Of a stretch of 64,000 nucleotides of DNA, positions 54,362-62,873 are shown piece by piece (within the stretch, counting starts at the first letter, position 1; the number at the start of each line of letters is the position of its first letter). This stretch comes from JAFGLZ01 sp964622545 (GTDB lineage Bacteria; Planctomycetota; Phycisphaerae; UBA1845; JAFGLZ01). Location: positions 1 to 64,000 of the forward strand of contig CAZUQM010000037.1 in assembly GCA_964622545.1 (NCBI GenBank), written 5' to 3'. The position numbers were made by a program, and so were the translations under genes. The notes below the pieces were generated by a model. It saw only the letters and a list, made by a program, of their open reading frames with translations, was not told where the DNA came from and searched no databases.

Positions 54362-54967
54362 ATGCCGACGCGACATCACATCAGGGTGCTTGTTATCGAC
54401 GACGATGAGACGGTCTGCCGGACGGTTCGGCTCATCCTCGAGAGCAACAACTACCAGGTCGAGGTGCACAACGAGCCGAAGGAGGCCCTCAAGGCCGCCG
54501 AGAAGACGGCGTTCGACATCGCCCTGGTCGATATCAAGATGCCCGAGATGGGCGGTGTGGAGTTCGTCCAGGCGCTGATGGACGTCGACCGGCGCGTCAG
54601 CCCGATCATGATGACGGCCTATCCCGACGTCGAGACGGCGGCCGCGGCCATGCGCCGCGGAAGCTGCGACTACATCACCAAACCCTTTCGACAGGAGCAG
54701 CTGCTCGACGCGGTGGAGCGGGTTGCCCGCGACAAGGGCCTGATCTACACGTCGGAGGAAGAGCTGAACCGCTTGATCGGCCAACGATTGCGCCAAGAGC
54801 GGCAGCGCCAGAACCTTACCTTACGCCAGCTCAGCCAGCGGACGAACCTGACGACCAGTCAGTTGTCGCAGGTGGAGCTCGGTAAGAACGCGGCCTCGGT
54901 CTGGTCGCTCGCCAAGATCAGCAGCGCGATGGGCCTACAGCTTTCCGAGATGCTCCGCGGCATCTGA
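54362..54967 (+). CDS. Response regulator: receiver domain plus XRE-type HTH
   Basis: A 201-aa two-domain protein. Receiver residues are D13/D14, phospho-acceptor D57 (ALVDIKMPEMGG), T85 (MMTAY) and K107 (TKPF). Residues ~141-195 form an XRE/HTH_3 domain (LTLRQLSQRTNLTTSQLSQVE), not the usual OmpR or LuxR output. Predicted DNA-binding regulator; no histidine kinase is nearby. Confidence 0.88.
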   Translation: MPTRHHIRVLVIDDDETVCRTVRLILESNNYQVEVHNEPKEALKAAEKTAFDIALVDIKMPEMGGVEFVQALMDVDRRVSPIMMTAYPDVETAAAAMRRGSCDYITKPFRQEQLLDAVERVARDKGLIYTSEEELNRLIGQRLRQERQRQNLTLRQLSQRTNLTTSQLSQVELGKNAASVWSLAKISSAMGLQLSEMLRGI

Positions 54968-55410
54968 TCACGTTGGTTCGACCATCCTAGTCGTCCAACA
55001 CCGACTGAATCTGTCGGTTGCCCAGCTTCGGGGCCGCCGTCGGAGACGCGACGGTGAAGGAGCGTTGCTGTTCAAGCGCTCCAACGACACGGCTCCCTGA
55101 CGGTTGCCGCTCTGAGTGGCGTCTCGCCCTCCCGGTGGGAGCCCACAAAGGCAAGAGTGGTCGGGTACTAGCACCGTGTTTCGCACGTGTTGTGACTATC
55201 GCAGAGTCGCTGTGTGCTGCGCCTGCTCCTCGAGCCGCGGCATGCATGCCGCGCGGCCGCGCCGGATGAATCCGGCGGCTCGACGGCGCTCGCCCTAAGC
55301 GGCTCAGGCAAGTCGTCGCGATACTATCGGAATGCAGCGCCAGCTAGCGAGGCACGGGGCTTTGGGGAGGCGCGGTGGGGCTGGGCAGGTCGTGTCGATT
55401 CCCCGTTGGT
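54968..55410. other. Convergent intergenic region
   Basis: 443 bp between the receiver-XRE gene and the coiled-coil lipoprotein gene. It holds repeat copy 2 (55013-55172). Nothing further was recognised in the rest. Confidence 0.5.
55013..55172 (+). repeat. Dispersed palindromic repeat, copy 2
   Basis: Matches copy 1 in opposite orientation over its length of about 160 bp. Palindrome arms are at 55048-55063 and 55092-55107 (12 of 16 pair), with the same loop motif (gttgctgttcaagcgctccaac). The outer ends gtcggttg and gtcgggtactagc match copy 1. Confidence 0.75.
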
Positions 55411-55944
55411 TCACTTTCGGTGCTTGTCGTCAGGCAGCGGCGGCGGTGGTGGGCTCTTGGTCTCCGGTGGTTGAGAGGTGCGGCCTTGGGCGACGAGGGC
55501 CTCGAGTTGGCGTATCCGCTGCTTGAGCTGCTCGATCCGGAGGTCGCGCTGGGCCAGGACCTGCTCGTTGGCCTCCCGAAGCTCCTTGATCCGCTGGGCG
55601 TGGGCGGCCTTGACGGTCTCCAGCCGTTCCTGGGCTTCGCCTCCGGTGCGTTGGGCCGAGCCGACCTTATCCTCCAGAGACCGGTTCTTCTCTCGTAGCG
55701 TGCCGACCTGCTCGTTGAGCTGGGCGATCTGACGGCGCAGGACCAGTTCCTGCGAGGCTTGGGTCTTGAGCTGTGCACGGGCCTCGTCGAGCTGCTTGCG
55801 GACGTCGTTCAACTCTGTCTGCTTCTGCTCGCGAGCGCGGACGGCGCGCTCGTAATCCTGTTTCATCACGCAGCCGGACGCAGCGATGCAGACGGCGGCA
55901 AGCGAGGTCATGCGAACGATCTGTCGGTGTGTGTGGCCTGTCAT
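55411..55944 (-). CDS. Coiled-coil lipoprotein, unknown function
   Basis: A 177-aa exported lipoprotein: a signal segment (MTSLAAVCIAASGC) with Cys24 as the lipidation site, then long charged heptads (about residues 30-150) typical of coiled coil, then a Pro-rich end. AGGA lies before the ATG at 55944. It may be a cell-envelope spacer or scaffold. It is the last minus-strand gene of the block and converges on the receiver-XRE gene. Confidence 0.75.
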   Translation of the reverse strand: MTGHTHRQIVRMTSLAAVCIAASGCVMKQDYERAVRAREQKQTELNDVRKQLDEARAQLKTQASQELVLRRQIAQLNEQVGTLREKNRSLEDKVGSAQRTGGEAQERLETVKAAHAQRIKELREANEQVLAQRDLRIEQLKQRIRQLEALVAQGRTSQPPETKSPPPPPLPDDKHRK

Positions 55945-56009
55945 AGGCGCGATCCTAACCGCTCGACGGACCTCAAGCCAAGCGCGGTTGCGCGCGGAGC
56001 GACCGGACG

Positions 56010-56963
56010 CTACTTGCTCCGCTTGATCCAGTGGTCGTAGGCGTCCTGGATGGCCTTGGCGCCGGTGGTCTTGTTCCAGAGCGCTACCCCATAGCGGACG
56101 CGCAGCGTCTTGCCCTGCTCGAGCACGTAGGGCTCCTTGTGCGGGGCGATGGTGGCGGTCATGTAGGTGAAGGCGTGCGTCATGGCGAACCACGTGGCCG
56201 GATGGCGCGGGTTGTCGGGCGCATCGAAGAAGGCCAACGTGATCTTCCGGTCCGGTCCGACGGGGCCCGTCACCGCGCACCACGGAGCGCGTGAGTCATT
56301 CACCTTCTTGACGTCGGTCACACCCTTGGTCGTGAGAAATCGGGCGACCTGGTCCATCGGCTCGACGAAGCGCACACCGAGGCCGTGATACTTGCGGCCG
56401 GTGATGGTCGCCTTCGAGCGGCCCGCGGGGACGGTGAACTCCGACTGCCACTGGAGCAACCGCGTGGCGTGCGGCATCGTGCCGGTCCAGTAGGTGATCG
56501 TCCGGCGCTCGTGCAGGACGACGGTGTTGCCGTCGGGGGCGACCCAGTCGAGCTGCTCGACGAGGTCGAGGCGCGGTTCGTCGGGGCGCGTTTTGGTGCT
56601 GACGAAACGCCGGTGGATCTGCTTGCCGACCTTGCCTGCCTCGGCCCAGAACTCGATACCGTCGACGTTCCAGGCGAACATCAGGCTGTGGTGATGGATG
56701 TGATCGTGGGGCGAATCGCGGAGGATGTTCTTGCCGTCCGGCAGGTACAGTTCGGCCACGTAGGGCTTGAAGAGGTCTCCGCCGTAGCGGTACGTCATGG
56801 CGGTGGCATCCTCGCACCGCACGCTGAGGACCTTGCCGTCGTCTGAGACGCGGGGCGGGCCGGCCGCCAGCAAGGTTGTCTGGGAGGCGCAGAGTGCGGC
56901 GACAGCGGCGGCAACGGCCAGGCAGTCGGGTGACCACCTCGTACGAGGTCTGTGCGCGGTCAT
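56010..56963 (-). CDS. Secreted PmoA-like (DUF6807-type) protein
   Basis: A 317-aa exported protein with an N-terminal signal peptide (AVAAAVAALCASQTTLLAAG). It contains DSPHDHIHHHSLMFAWNVDG and FWAEAGKVGKQ, a His-rich region typical of the planctomycete PmoA-like family, whose biochemical role is unclear. AAGGGAGCC precedes the ATG at 56963. Confidence 0.7.
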   Translation of the reverse strand: MTAHRPRTRWSPDCLAVAAAVAALCASQTTLLAAGPPRVSDDGKVLSVRCEDATAMTYRYGGDLFKPYVAELYLPDGKNILRDSPHDHIHHHSLMFAWNVDGIEFWAEAGKVGKQIHRRFVSTKTRPDEPRLDLVEQLDWVAPDGNTVVLHERRTITYWTGTMPHATRLLQWQSEFTVPAGRSKATITGRKYHGLGVRFVEPMDQVARFLTTKGVTDVKKVNDSRAPWCAVTGPVGPDRKITLAFFDAPDNPRHPATWFAMTHAFTYMTATIAPHKEPYVLEQGKTLRVRYGVALWNKTTGAKAIQDAYDHWIKRSK

Positions 56964-57108
56964 GGTGTCGGCTCCCTTGATTGGACCAGCCCCGGACGGG
57001 CGCTGCTGAGATGGCAGGTCGCCGTGCGCGGGTTTGGACACATTGTAGTGCCCTGACCGACCGGTTGCGACCGGCGCGGATGCGAGTGGGACGGTTGCGA
57101 GGGAGGCG

Positions 57109-57927
57109 TCACTTATCGGCGGCTTCGTTCGGTTCTGACAACGCAGACCGAACGGGTTCGTTCCGCACGTTCGGCAGCACGTAGCGAACCCACTGAAGAC
57201 AGAGGCCTCTGGCGGGGGCGGTCGGGCCGGCCCGGGTACGGTCTCGTCCGGCCATGATCTCGGCGACGTACTCGGCGGGCCAATGGCCTCGTCCGACCTC
57301 CAGGAGCGTGCCGACCATGTTGCGGACCTGGTTGTAAAGAAAGCCCCGGCCCTGGACGTCGACGTGGATCTCGTCGTAGCGTCGACCGATCTGAATGCCG
57401 AGCACGGTGCGAACAGTGCTCTCGCGTGGGCTGCCCTTGGAGGCCATCGCGGCGAAGTCACGTTGTCCGACCATGTGTCGGGCGGCCCGTCGCATGGGCT
57501 CGAGTTCGAGCGGTTGCCAGAAATGGTAGGTGTAGCGTTGCTGGTGGCGTTCGGCGGGACGACCCTCGGCGGCATGGACGCGGTAACGATAGAGCTTGCC
57601 GCGGGACGACTTGATGGCGTCGAAGCCGAGCGGCACCTCCGAAGCCTGGACGATGGTGATGTCCTTGGGCAGGCGCGAGCCGATAGCGCGCCGCATGTTG
57701 TCCACGGGGATGTCGCAGGTCGTGAAGACGTTGGCTACCTGGCCCGATGCGTGAACGCCCGCGTCGGTCCGTCCGCTGCCGACGACGTCGACCTGGTGGC
57801 GGAGGACGCGTCGGGCGGCCTGCTCGATCGTGCCTTGCACGGTGGGCAGGCCCGGTTGGCGCTGCCAACCGTGGTAGTTCGTGCCCTCGTAGGCGACAAC
57901 CAGTTTGATGTTGCGTTCAGTGGTCAC
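57109..57927 (-). CDS. truA: tRNA pseudouridine synthase A
   Basis: A 272-aa enzyme that modifies U38-40 of tRNA. The catalytic Asp lies in GSGRTDAGVHASGQVAN. Also present are YEGTNYHGWQRQ, KSSRGKLYRYRVHA and VQGRGFLYNQVRNMVGTLLEVG. The start is a GTG that overlaps the kinase stop by four bases (GTGA), so the two are translationally coupled. Confidence 0.96.
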   Translation of the reverse strand: MTTERNIKLVVAYEGTNYHGWQRQPGLPTVQGTIEQAARRVLRHQVDVVGSGRTDAGVHASGQVANVFTTCDIPVDNMRRAIGSRLPKDITIVQASEVPLGFDAIKSSRGKLYRYRVHAAEGRPAERHQQRYTYHFWQPLELEPMRRAARHMVGQRDFAAMASKGSPRESTVRTVLGIQIGRRYDEIHVDVQGRGFLYNQVRNMVGTLLEVGRGHWPAEYVAEIMAGRDRTRAGPTAPARGLCLQWVRYVLPNVRNEPVRSALSEPNEAADK

Positions 57928-59180
57928 GATCCGGAGGCGGCAAGTTTCAGTGCCAAGATAAGGTTCACGAGCAGGCTAACGACCAGGGCCCCCGCGAGGA
58001 TACCGATGATGGTCCAATTCGGGCGGATGCCGCCGCCCGCCGCTTCATAGCCCGGCTCTTGGATGTGGGGTTCAGCGCTTTCCTCCTGGTCGGCCAGGTC
58101 TTGGAGCAGGTTGCTGTCGTAGCGGCGCTTGGCCTGGATGGGCGGCTCACCGCGGGCGACGGCTTCGAGGTCGGTCAGGAGGTCTTTGGTCGAGCCGTAG
58201 CGGTCCTCCGGGCGCTTCTTCATCATGACTTCGATGATCTCGCCGATGCCCGAGCTGAGTCGCGTGTTGATATGGTCGGGCGGAACCAGCTCTTGCTTGA
58301 GATGCTTGTGCATGACGGAGGAGGGTGTCGGACCGTCGAAGGGGTAGCGTCCGGTGACGATGTGATAGAAGGTCGCGCCGAGGGAGTAGACATCGGCGCG
58401 GAAGTCGATGTTGACCTCACCGCGGACCTGCTCCGGGCTGATGTAGTAGGGCGTTCCGAAGGCGCGGCCGGCCTCGGCCTTAGCCGCCTCGACGTCGCTG
58501 ACCTCGCGGGCCAGGCCCATGTCGGCCAGTTTCGCGACGCGGTCTTTGGTCAGCATGATGTTCTTGGGCTTGACGTCGCGGTGGACGAAGCCGCGCTGGT
58601 TGGCGTGGTCGAGCGCCCGGGCGATCTGCATGATGATGTCGATGGCCTCGGCCTCGCTGAAGACCTTGCCCTTGGCAAGCTCGTCGTAGAGCGTGTGCCC
58701 GTCGACGTACTCCATGACGAAATAATGCCGGCCGTCGGCCTCACCGACGTCGATGGCCTGGACGATGTTGTTGTGGTTGAGTCGTGCGGCGGCCTTCCCT
58801 TCCTTGTAGAAGCGTTCGACGAACTCGGTGTTCTCGCTGAGCCGTTTGGGCAGGACCTTGATCGCGACGATACGGTCGAGGCTGAGCTGCTTGGCCTTGT
58901 AGACCGTGGCCATGGCTCCGGCGCCGATGCGTTCGAGGATCTGGAAGCCCGGGATCTGCTGGGCGGGGCGGGCCGTGGAGTCTTCCGCCGATTCGAGCCG
59001 TTTGAGCTGCGAAGCCGTCAGGACGCCCTGCTCGACCATGACGTTGGCCAAAGAGACGTTCTTGCCCTTGGCGACAAGCTGCTTCTTCCTCGCCATGCAC
59101 TTCTTCACGTCGTCTTCGGACGCCAGCTTGTGATCGATCACATAGCGGGCGATGTATGTATCTTCACTCAGCCTGACCAT
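57924..59180 (-). CDS. Membrane-anchored Ser/Thr protein kinase
   Basis: A 418-aa kinase of the Hanks type. An N-terminal ~70-residue domain (TYIARYVIDHKLASEDDVKK) precedes the catalytic domain: GAGAMATVYKA, catalytic Lys108 in VAIKVLPK, HRDVKPKN (H200/D202), DMGLA and SPEQVRG. One transmembrane helix lies near the C-terminus (TIIGILAGALVVSLLVNLIL). The C-terminal outside part is nearly absent, so there is no obvious sensor domain. It overlaps truA. Confidence 0.93.
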   Translation of the reverse strand: MVRLSEDTYIARYVIDHKLASEDDVKKCMARKKQLVAKGKNVSLANVMVEQGVLTASQLKRLESAEDSTARPAQQIPGFQILERIGAGAMATVYKAKQLSLDRIVAIKVLPKRLSENTEFVERFYKEGKAAARLNHNNIVQAIDVGEADGRHYFVMEYVDGHTLYDELAKGKVFSEAEAIDIIMQIARALDHANQRGFVHRDVKPKNIMLTKDRVAKLADMGLAREVSDVEAAKAEAGRAFGTPYYISPEQVRGEVNIDFRADVYSLGATFYHIVTGRYPFDGPTPSSVMHKHLKQELVPPDHINTRLSSGIGEIIEVMMKKRPEDRYGSTKDLLTDLEAVARGEPPIQAKRRYDSNLLQDLADQEESAEPHIQEPGYEAAGGGIRPNWTIIGILAGALVVSLLVNLILALKLAASGS

Positions 59181-59302
59181 ATGGCAGTGCTCGAATCGGT
59201 TCCCAGTGGTATTCGAACGTCCTTCAGCGGTGACGTGGGCCGCAACGCGAGGTGCGGATTCTACCAAACTGTAGATGCCTGAAGGGGTTGGATCAAGCCC
59301 CC

Positions 59303-60583
59303 TCAGCACATTTCGACAAGGTCCGACAGGATTTCCGAGGCTTTCTTCGGTTTGTCGGCAAGAAGCTTCCGTGCGGATTCCAAGGCCGCTTGCTGGCGAG
59401 GCGTCCACGGAGCGGGCATCGCCTGCGATAAAGCGGTTAGACCCAGCACCTCGGCGACGGCGTGCGACAGGATATCGATGCCTTCGCCGGTGGTCGCGCT
59501 GATGGTCACCGATCCGGCCGCCGGCAGCTCGGTTAGGTCTTGTTCGTCGATCGCGGCGGGCAGGTCGCACTTGTTGTGGACGAGAAGCACGCGGCCCGCG
59601 GCATGCGCTCGCACCACGTCGTACAGCATACGGCGGTCTTGCGCGTCGAGGGGCTGCGACCGATCGACCACCAACAGCACCCCATCAGCCGAGGCGAGGC
59701 GCTTTAGTCCCCTCTGGATGGACGCGCGCTCGATCGCATCGAGCGTCTCTCGTAGGCCGGCCGTGTCGATCAACGTGACGGGGATGCCCTCGACCGCGGT
59801 GGGTTCGGCCACCCAGTCGCGCGTCGTGCCGGGCTGTTCGGCGACGATGCTTCGGGGCCGACCGAACAACCGGTTCGCCAGGGTGCTCTTGCCGGCGTTG
59901 GGCGGGCCCAAGATGACGACGCCCGCACCGCAGACCAGCCGCCGCGCTGGCTCGTAGCGTTCGAGCAGGCGGTCGAGGTCCGAGGCGACCTCGCGAGCTG
60001 CGGCAGGGTCGTCGGTGACGAGGCGGTCGCTGCAGCGACGGATTGCTTCGGGCAGGGCGGTTTGCTGGTAGGCGAGCCAGAGGGCGGCCCGATGCGTTTG
60101 CGCCTGACAGATGGCCTCCCATGCCTCGCGCTCGACGGTGGTGCGGCACGGCCAGCCGAGCAAGCCGATCTCGTCGCGATCGACCAACGTGGCACCGTGA
60201 TCGACCAGTAGCATGACGATGCGCTGCACGACGCGGACGCCTCCGTGGGGGTTGATCTCAACGAGGTCGGACGCGGCAGAGGGCGTCGGATCGGGCGAGG
60301 CGTCAGCCCGGGCGGTGTCGGGATGGAGGCATGCAGAGGACCGTGCGGTCAGGACGACGTCGTCGATGACGTCCTCGCCGTCGATGATCTGCCCGTAATG
60401 GATGCGGCCGGGCGCGAGAGACTGGCGGGATTCGCTTCGGGACAGCGGCCGGAAGACCGACCGAGCGATGTCCGCCGCGTCGGGACCGACCAGGCGGATG
60501 ACGGCGATGCCCGCGGCGCCGATGGGCGTCAGTGCCGCGACGCGGGTTGACGGGCGCGGGTTGGGATCGACGGGTTCAGTCAT
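59303..60583 (-). CDS. mnmE: tRNA modification GTPase MnmE, shortened
   Basis: A 426-aa GTPase (family ~455 aa). N-terminal TPIGAAGIAVIRLVGPDA; G1 GPPNAGKST, G3 DTAGL, G4 NKCD, G5 SATTGEG. The C-terminus ends DLVEMC, keeping a terminal Cys but lacking the rest of the usual FCIGK tail. It should act with MnmG on tRNA wobble uridines. It overlaps the upstream coaX by eight bases. Confidence 0.9.
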   Translation of the reverse strand: MTEPVDPNPRPSTRVAALTPIGAAGIAVIRLVGPDAADIARSVFRPLSRSESRQSLAPGRIHYGQIIDGEDVIDDVVLTARSSACLHPDTARADASPDPTPSAASDLVEINPHGGVRVVQRIVMLLVDHGATLVDRDEIGLLGWPCRTTVEREAWEAICQAQTHRAALWLAYQQTALPEAIRRCSDRLVTDDPAAAREVASDLDRLLERYEPARRLVCGAGVVILGPPNAGKSTLANRLFGRPRSIVAEQPGTTRDWVAEPTAVEGIPVTLIDTAGLRETLDAIERASIQRGLKRLASADGVLLVVDRSQPLDAQDRRMLYDVVRAHAAGRVLLVHNKCDLPAAIDEQDLTELPAAGSVTISATTGEGIDILSHAVAEVLGLTALSQAMPAPWTPRQQAALESARKLLADKPKKASEILSDLVEMC

Positions 60584-61388
60584 CCTGCTGCGTCTTGGCC
60601 AGGCGACAGGTCAGGGCGATGCCCCGTAGCGTCAGGTCGCCCACGACATGGTCGACGAAATTGGCGTTCCTGGCGACGATCTCGGCCGCCCCGCCCGTGG
60701 CGACGAGCGGCATCCACCGCCCGACCTCCGTGGCGTAGCGCTCGACGATCTCGCGCAGGGCGCCGATCGCCCCGAAGAAGATGCCGTTGTTGATGGCCTC
60801 CCGCGTGTTGCGGCCCCAGGGGTGCTCGGGCTCGGTGACCTGGACCAGGGGCAGCGCGGCCGTGTGCTCCTCGAGCGAGCGGGCCGAGAGCCGGAGACCC
60901 GGCAGGATGGTGCCGCCCATGAACACGCCGTCGTCGCCGACGAGGTCGATGGTGATGGCCGTGCCGAAATCGGCGACCACGCAGGCCTGCTTGAGCTCCA
61001 TGTAGGCCGCCAGCGCGGCGCAGATCCGGTCGATGCCGACGGCCTCAGGTTCGTCGACGGCCAGCGGCATGAGCATCGGCACGTCGCGTCCGACGACGAG
61101 GATCTCCTCGCCGAGCACGCGATCGGCTGAGGCCGCGAGTTGCTCCAGCAGCGGCGGACAGACCGAGCCGGCGACGAAGGCCTTCGCCTTGGCATCGGCC
61201 AGCGCGGCCCACATCGTGCGGACGGCGTCGTCGAGGCGTTCCAGCTCATCGGCGCCGACGACGACGGAGGTCGCCGCCTTAGCGGTCGTCATCGCGCCCA
61301 GGTGGATGCCGCTGTTGCCGATGTCGGCCGCGAGGATCTGGAACGCGTCGGGCTGGGGTGTCGGGATGTTGTCGGCGTCTTGGATCAT
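60576..61388 (-). CDS. coaX: Type III pantothenate kinase
   Basis: A 270-aa first enzyme of coenzyme A synthesis from pantothenate. It has AADIGNSGIHLGAM, GIDRICAALAAYMELK, VVADFGTAITIDLVG and GGTILPGLRLSARSL, the CoaX signature set. Together with panC and panD in the window it completes part of the CoA route. Its 3' end overlaps mnmE. Confidence 0.94.
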   Translation of the reverse strand: MIQDADNIPTPQPDAFQILAADIGNSGIHLGAMTTAKAATSVVVGADELERLDDAVRTMWAALADAKAKAFVAGSVCPPLLEQLAASADRVLGEEILVVGRDVPMLMPLAVDEPEAVGIDRICAALAAYMELKQACVVADFGTAITIDLVGDDGVFMGGTILPGLRLSARSLEEHTAALPLVQVTEPEHPWGRNTREAINNGIFFGAIGALREIVERYATEVGRWMPLVATGGAAEIVARNANFVDHVVGDLTLRGIALTCRLAKTQQDD

Positions 61389-61447
61389 GCAGCCTCGTAT
61401 CGTCGGGCCGGGGGATGCGGCCGCCTCCGGCGCGGTCGGTTGTCGGA

Positions 61448-62782
61448 TCAGGCCATTCTCCGGAAGGTGCTCTGCGCGACCGGGCCTCGCAGTCGGGAGA
61501 GTACGTCATCGTTTTGGATGGCGTCAGCGATGACGGTGAACGTCTCGTCGACGGCGGAGAGATACCGATCGATGACGGCGTCGTCGTGGGCCAGGGATAA
61601 GATCACGCTCTTGGCCGCCAGGAAGCCGCGGTCGAGCATCTCCTGGGCGAACAGCGTCGAGACGGCCATGGTCTGCCCGCCGTAGTCGAAGCTGAACGCC
61701 GGCAACGGCGGCTTGCCGACGACCTTGGTCGAGAGGCCGTGCCTGGCTACGAGCTCGCGCAGGCCTTCGAGCACGCGACCGCCGAGCCGCCAGAAGTGCG
61801 ACGGGGCATCCACGTCGCGGAGCTTGGTGATGGTGGCCAGCGCGGCGGCCGGTCCGATGCCCTCGGTCCAGTAGCTGCTGCTGATGAACGATCGCTGCGC
61901 GGAGTTCATGACGTCGCGTCGCCCGAGGATCGCGGCCATCGGGTAGCCGTTGCCCATCGCCTTGGCGATCACGGCCATGTCGCCGCTGATGCCGAGGTGC
62001 TCCTCGGCGCCGCCCATGGCATAGCGGAAGCCGACGGTGACCTCGTCGAAGATCAGCACGCAGCCGTGCTCGTGGGCGAGCCGTTTGACCGTCGGCAGGA
62101 ACTCGGGATCGGGCTCGTGCTGGCGGATCGGCTCCATGATGACGGCGGCGAACTCGCCGGGGTGTCGTTCGAGCACGGCCTGGAGCTGGTCGGGGTGGTT
62201 GTACTCGAAGGGCAGGATCGTGCCGGCCAGGGCCTTGGGCACGCCGTCGGCGGCGAGTCCCGGCAGGAGGTGGCCCTCGAGCGTGTCTTCGCCGACGAGG
62301 TTGGCGGCCAGGTACCAGTCGCTCCAGCCGTGGTAGCCGCAGAAGGCGATACGGTCGCGGCCGGTGTGGGCGCGTGCGATGCGAACGGCGACGGCCAGCG
62401 CCTCACCGCCCGTTCGCGTGAAGCGGACCATCTCGGCGCACTCAAAGATTTCGCACAGCAGCTCGGCCAGGGCGACCTCGTCGGGGGTATTGAGCGTGGT
62501 GGTCACGCCGGAGGCGATGCGTTGCTGGACGGCGGCGTCGACGTCGGGATCGGCGTAGCCGCAGATGGCCTGGCCGACGCTCATCTGCATGTCGATGAAC
62601 TCGCGGCCGGCGAGATCCCAGACGCGGCAGCCTTTGGCGCGGCTGAAGTAGGCGGGCCATTGCTCGGGGGCGAAGAGCTCGGGCCTCTTGCTCAGCAGCA
62701 TGCCGCCGCCGGGGATCAACTCGCAGGCCCTGGTCCACAGGGCCCAGCCGGGATTGGTGTCGCCCTTAGCCTCCCGATTCAT
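61448..62782 (-). CDS. Class III aminotransferase, glutamate-1-semialdehyde-aminomutase-like
   Basis: A 444-residue-range PLP enzyme (443 codons from the ATG at 62782). The PLP-binding region RTGGEALAVAVRIARAHTGR, the FDEVTVGFR Asp and the Schiff-base Lys in VIAKAMGNGYPM are visible. It resembles the HemL-like branch of class III aminotransferases but could act on another amino sugar or acid. A Shine-Dalgarno GGAG lies about 10 nt upstream. Confidence 0.85.
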   Translation of the reverse strand: MNREAKGDTNPGWALWTRACELIPGGGMLLSKRPELFAPEQWPAYFSRAKGCRVWDLAGREFIDMQMSVGQAICGYADPDVDAAVQQRIASGVTTTLNTPDEVALAELLCEIFECAEMVRFTRTGGEALAVAVRIARAHTGRDRIAFCGYHGWSDWYLAANLVGEDTLEGHLLPGLAADGVPKALAGTILPFEYNHPDQLQAVLERHPGEFAAVIMEPIRQHEPDPEFLPTVKRLAHEHGCVLIFDEVTVGFRYAMGGAEEHLGISGDMAVIAKAMGNGYPMAAILGRRDVMNSAQRSFISSSYWTEGIGPAAALATITKLRDVDAPSHFWRLGGRVLEGLRELVARHGLSTKVVGKPPLPAFSFDYGGQTMAVSTLFAQEMLDRGFLAAKSVILSLAHDDAVIDRYLSAVDETFTVIADAIQNDDVLSRLRGPVAQSTFRRMA

Positions 62783-62873
62783 GGTGCGTTGTCTCCTCAG
62801 ATGGGCGTGACGCCATTCCGATGATCTTCGCACTGAGGCCGGGCGTTATCAAGGGTGCCGCATCACGCGACCG

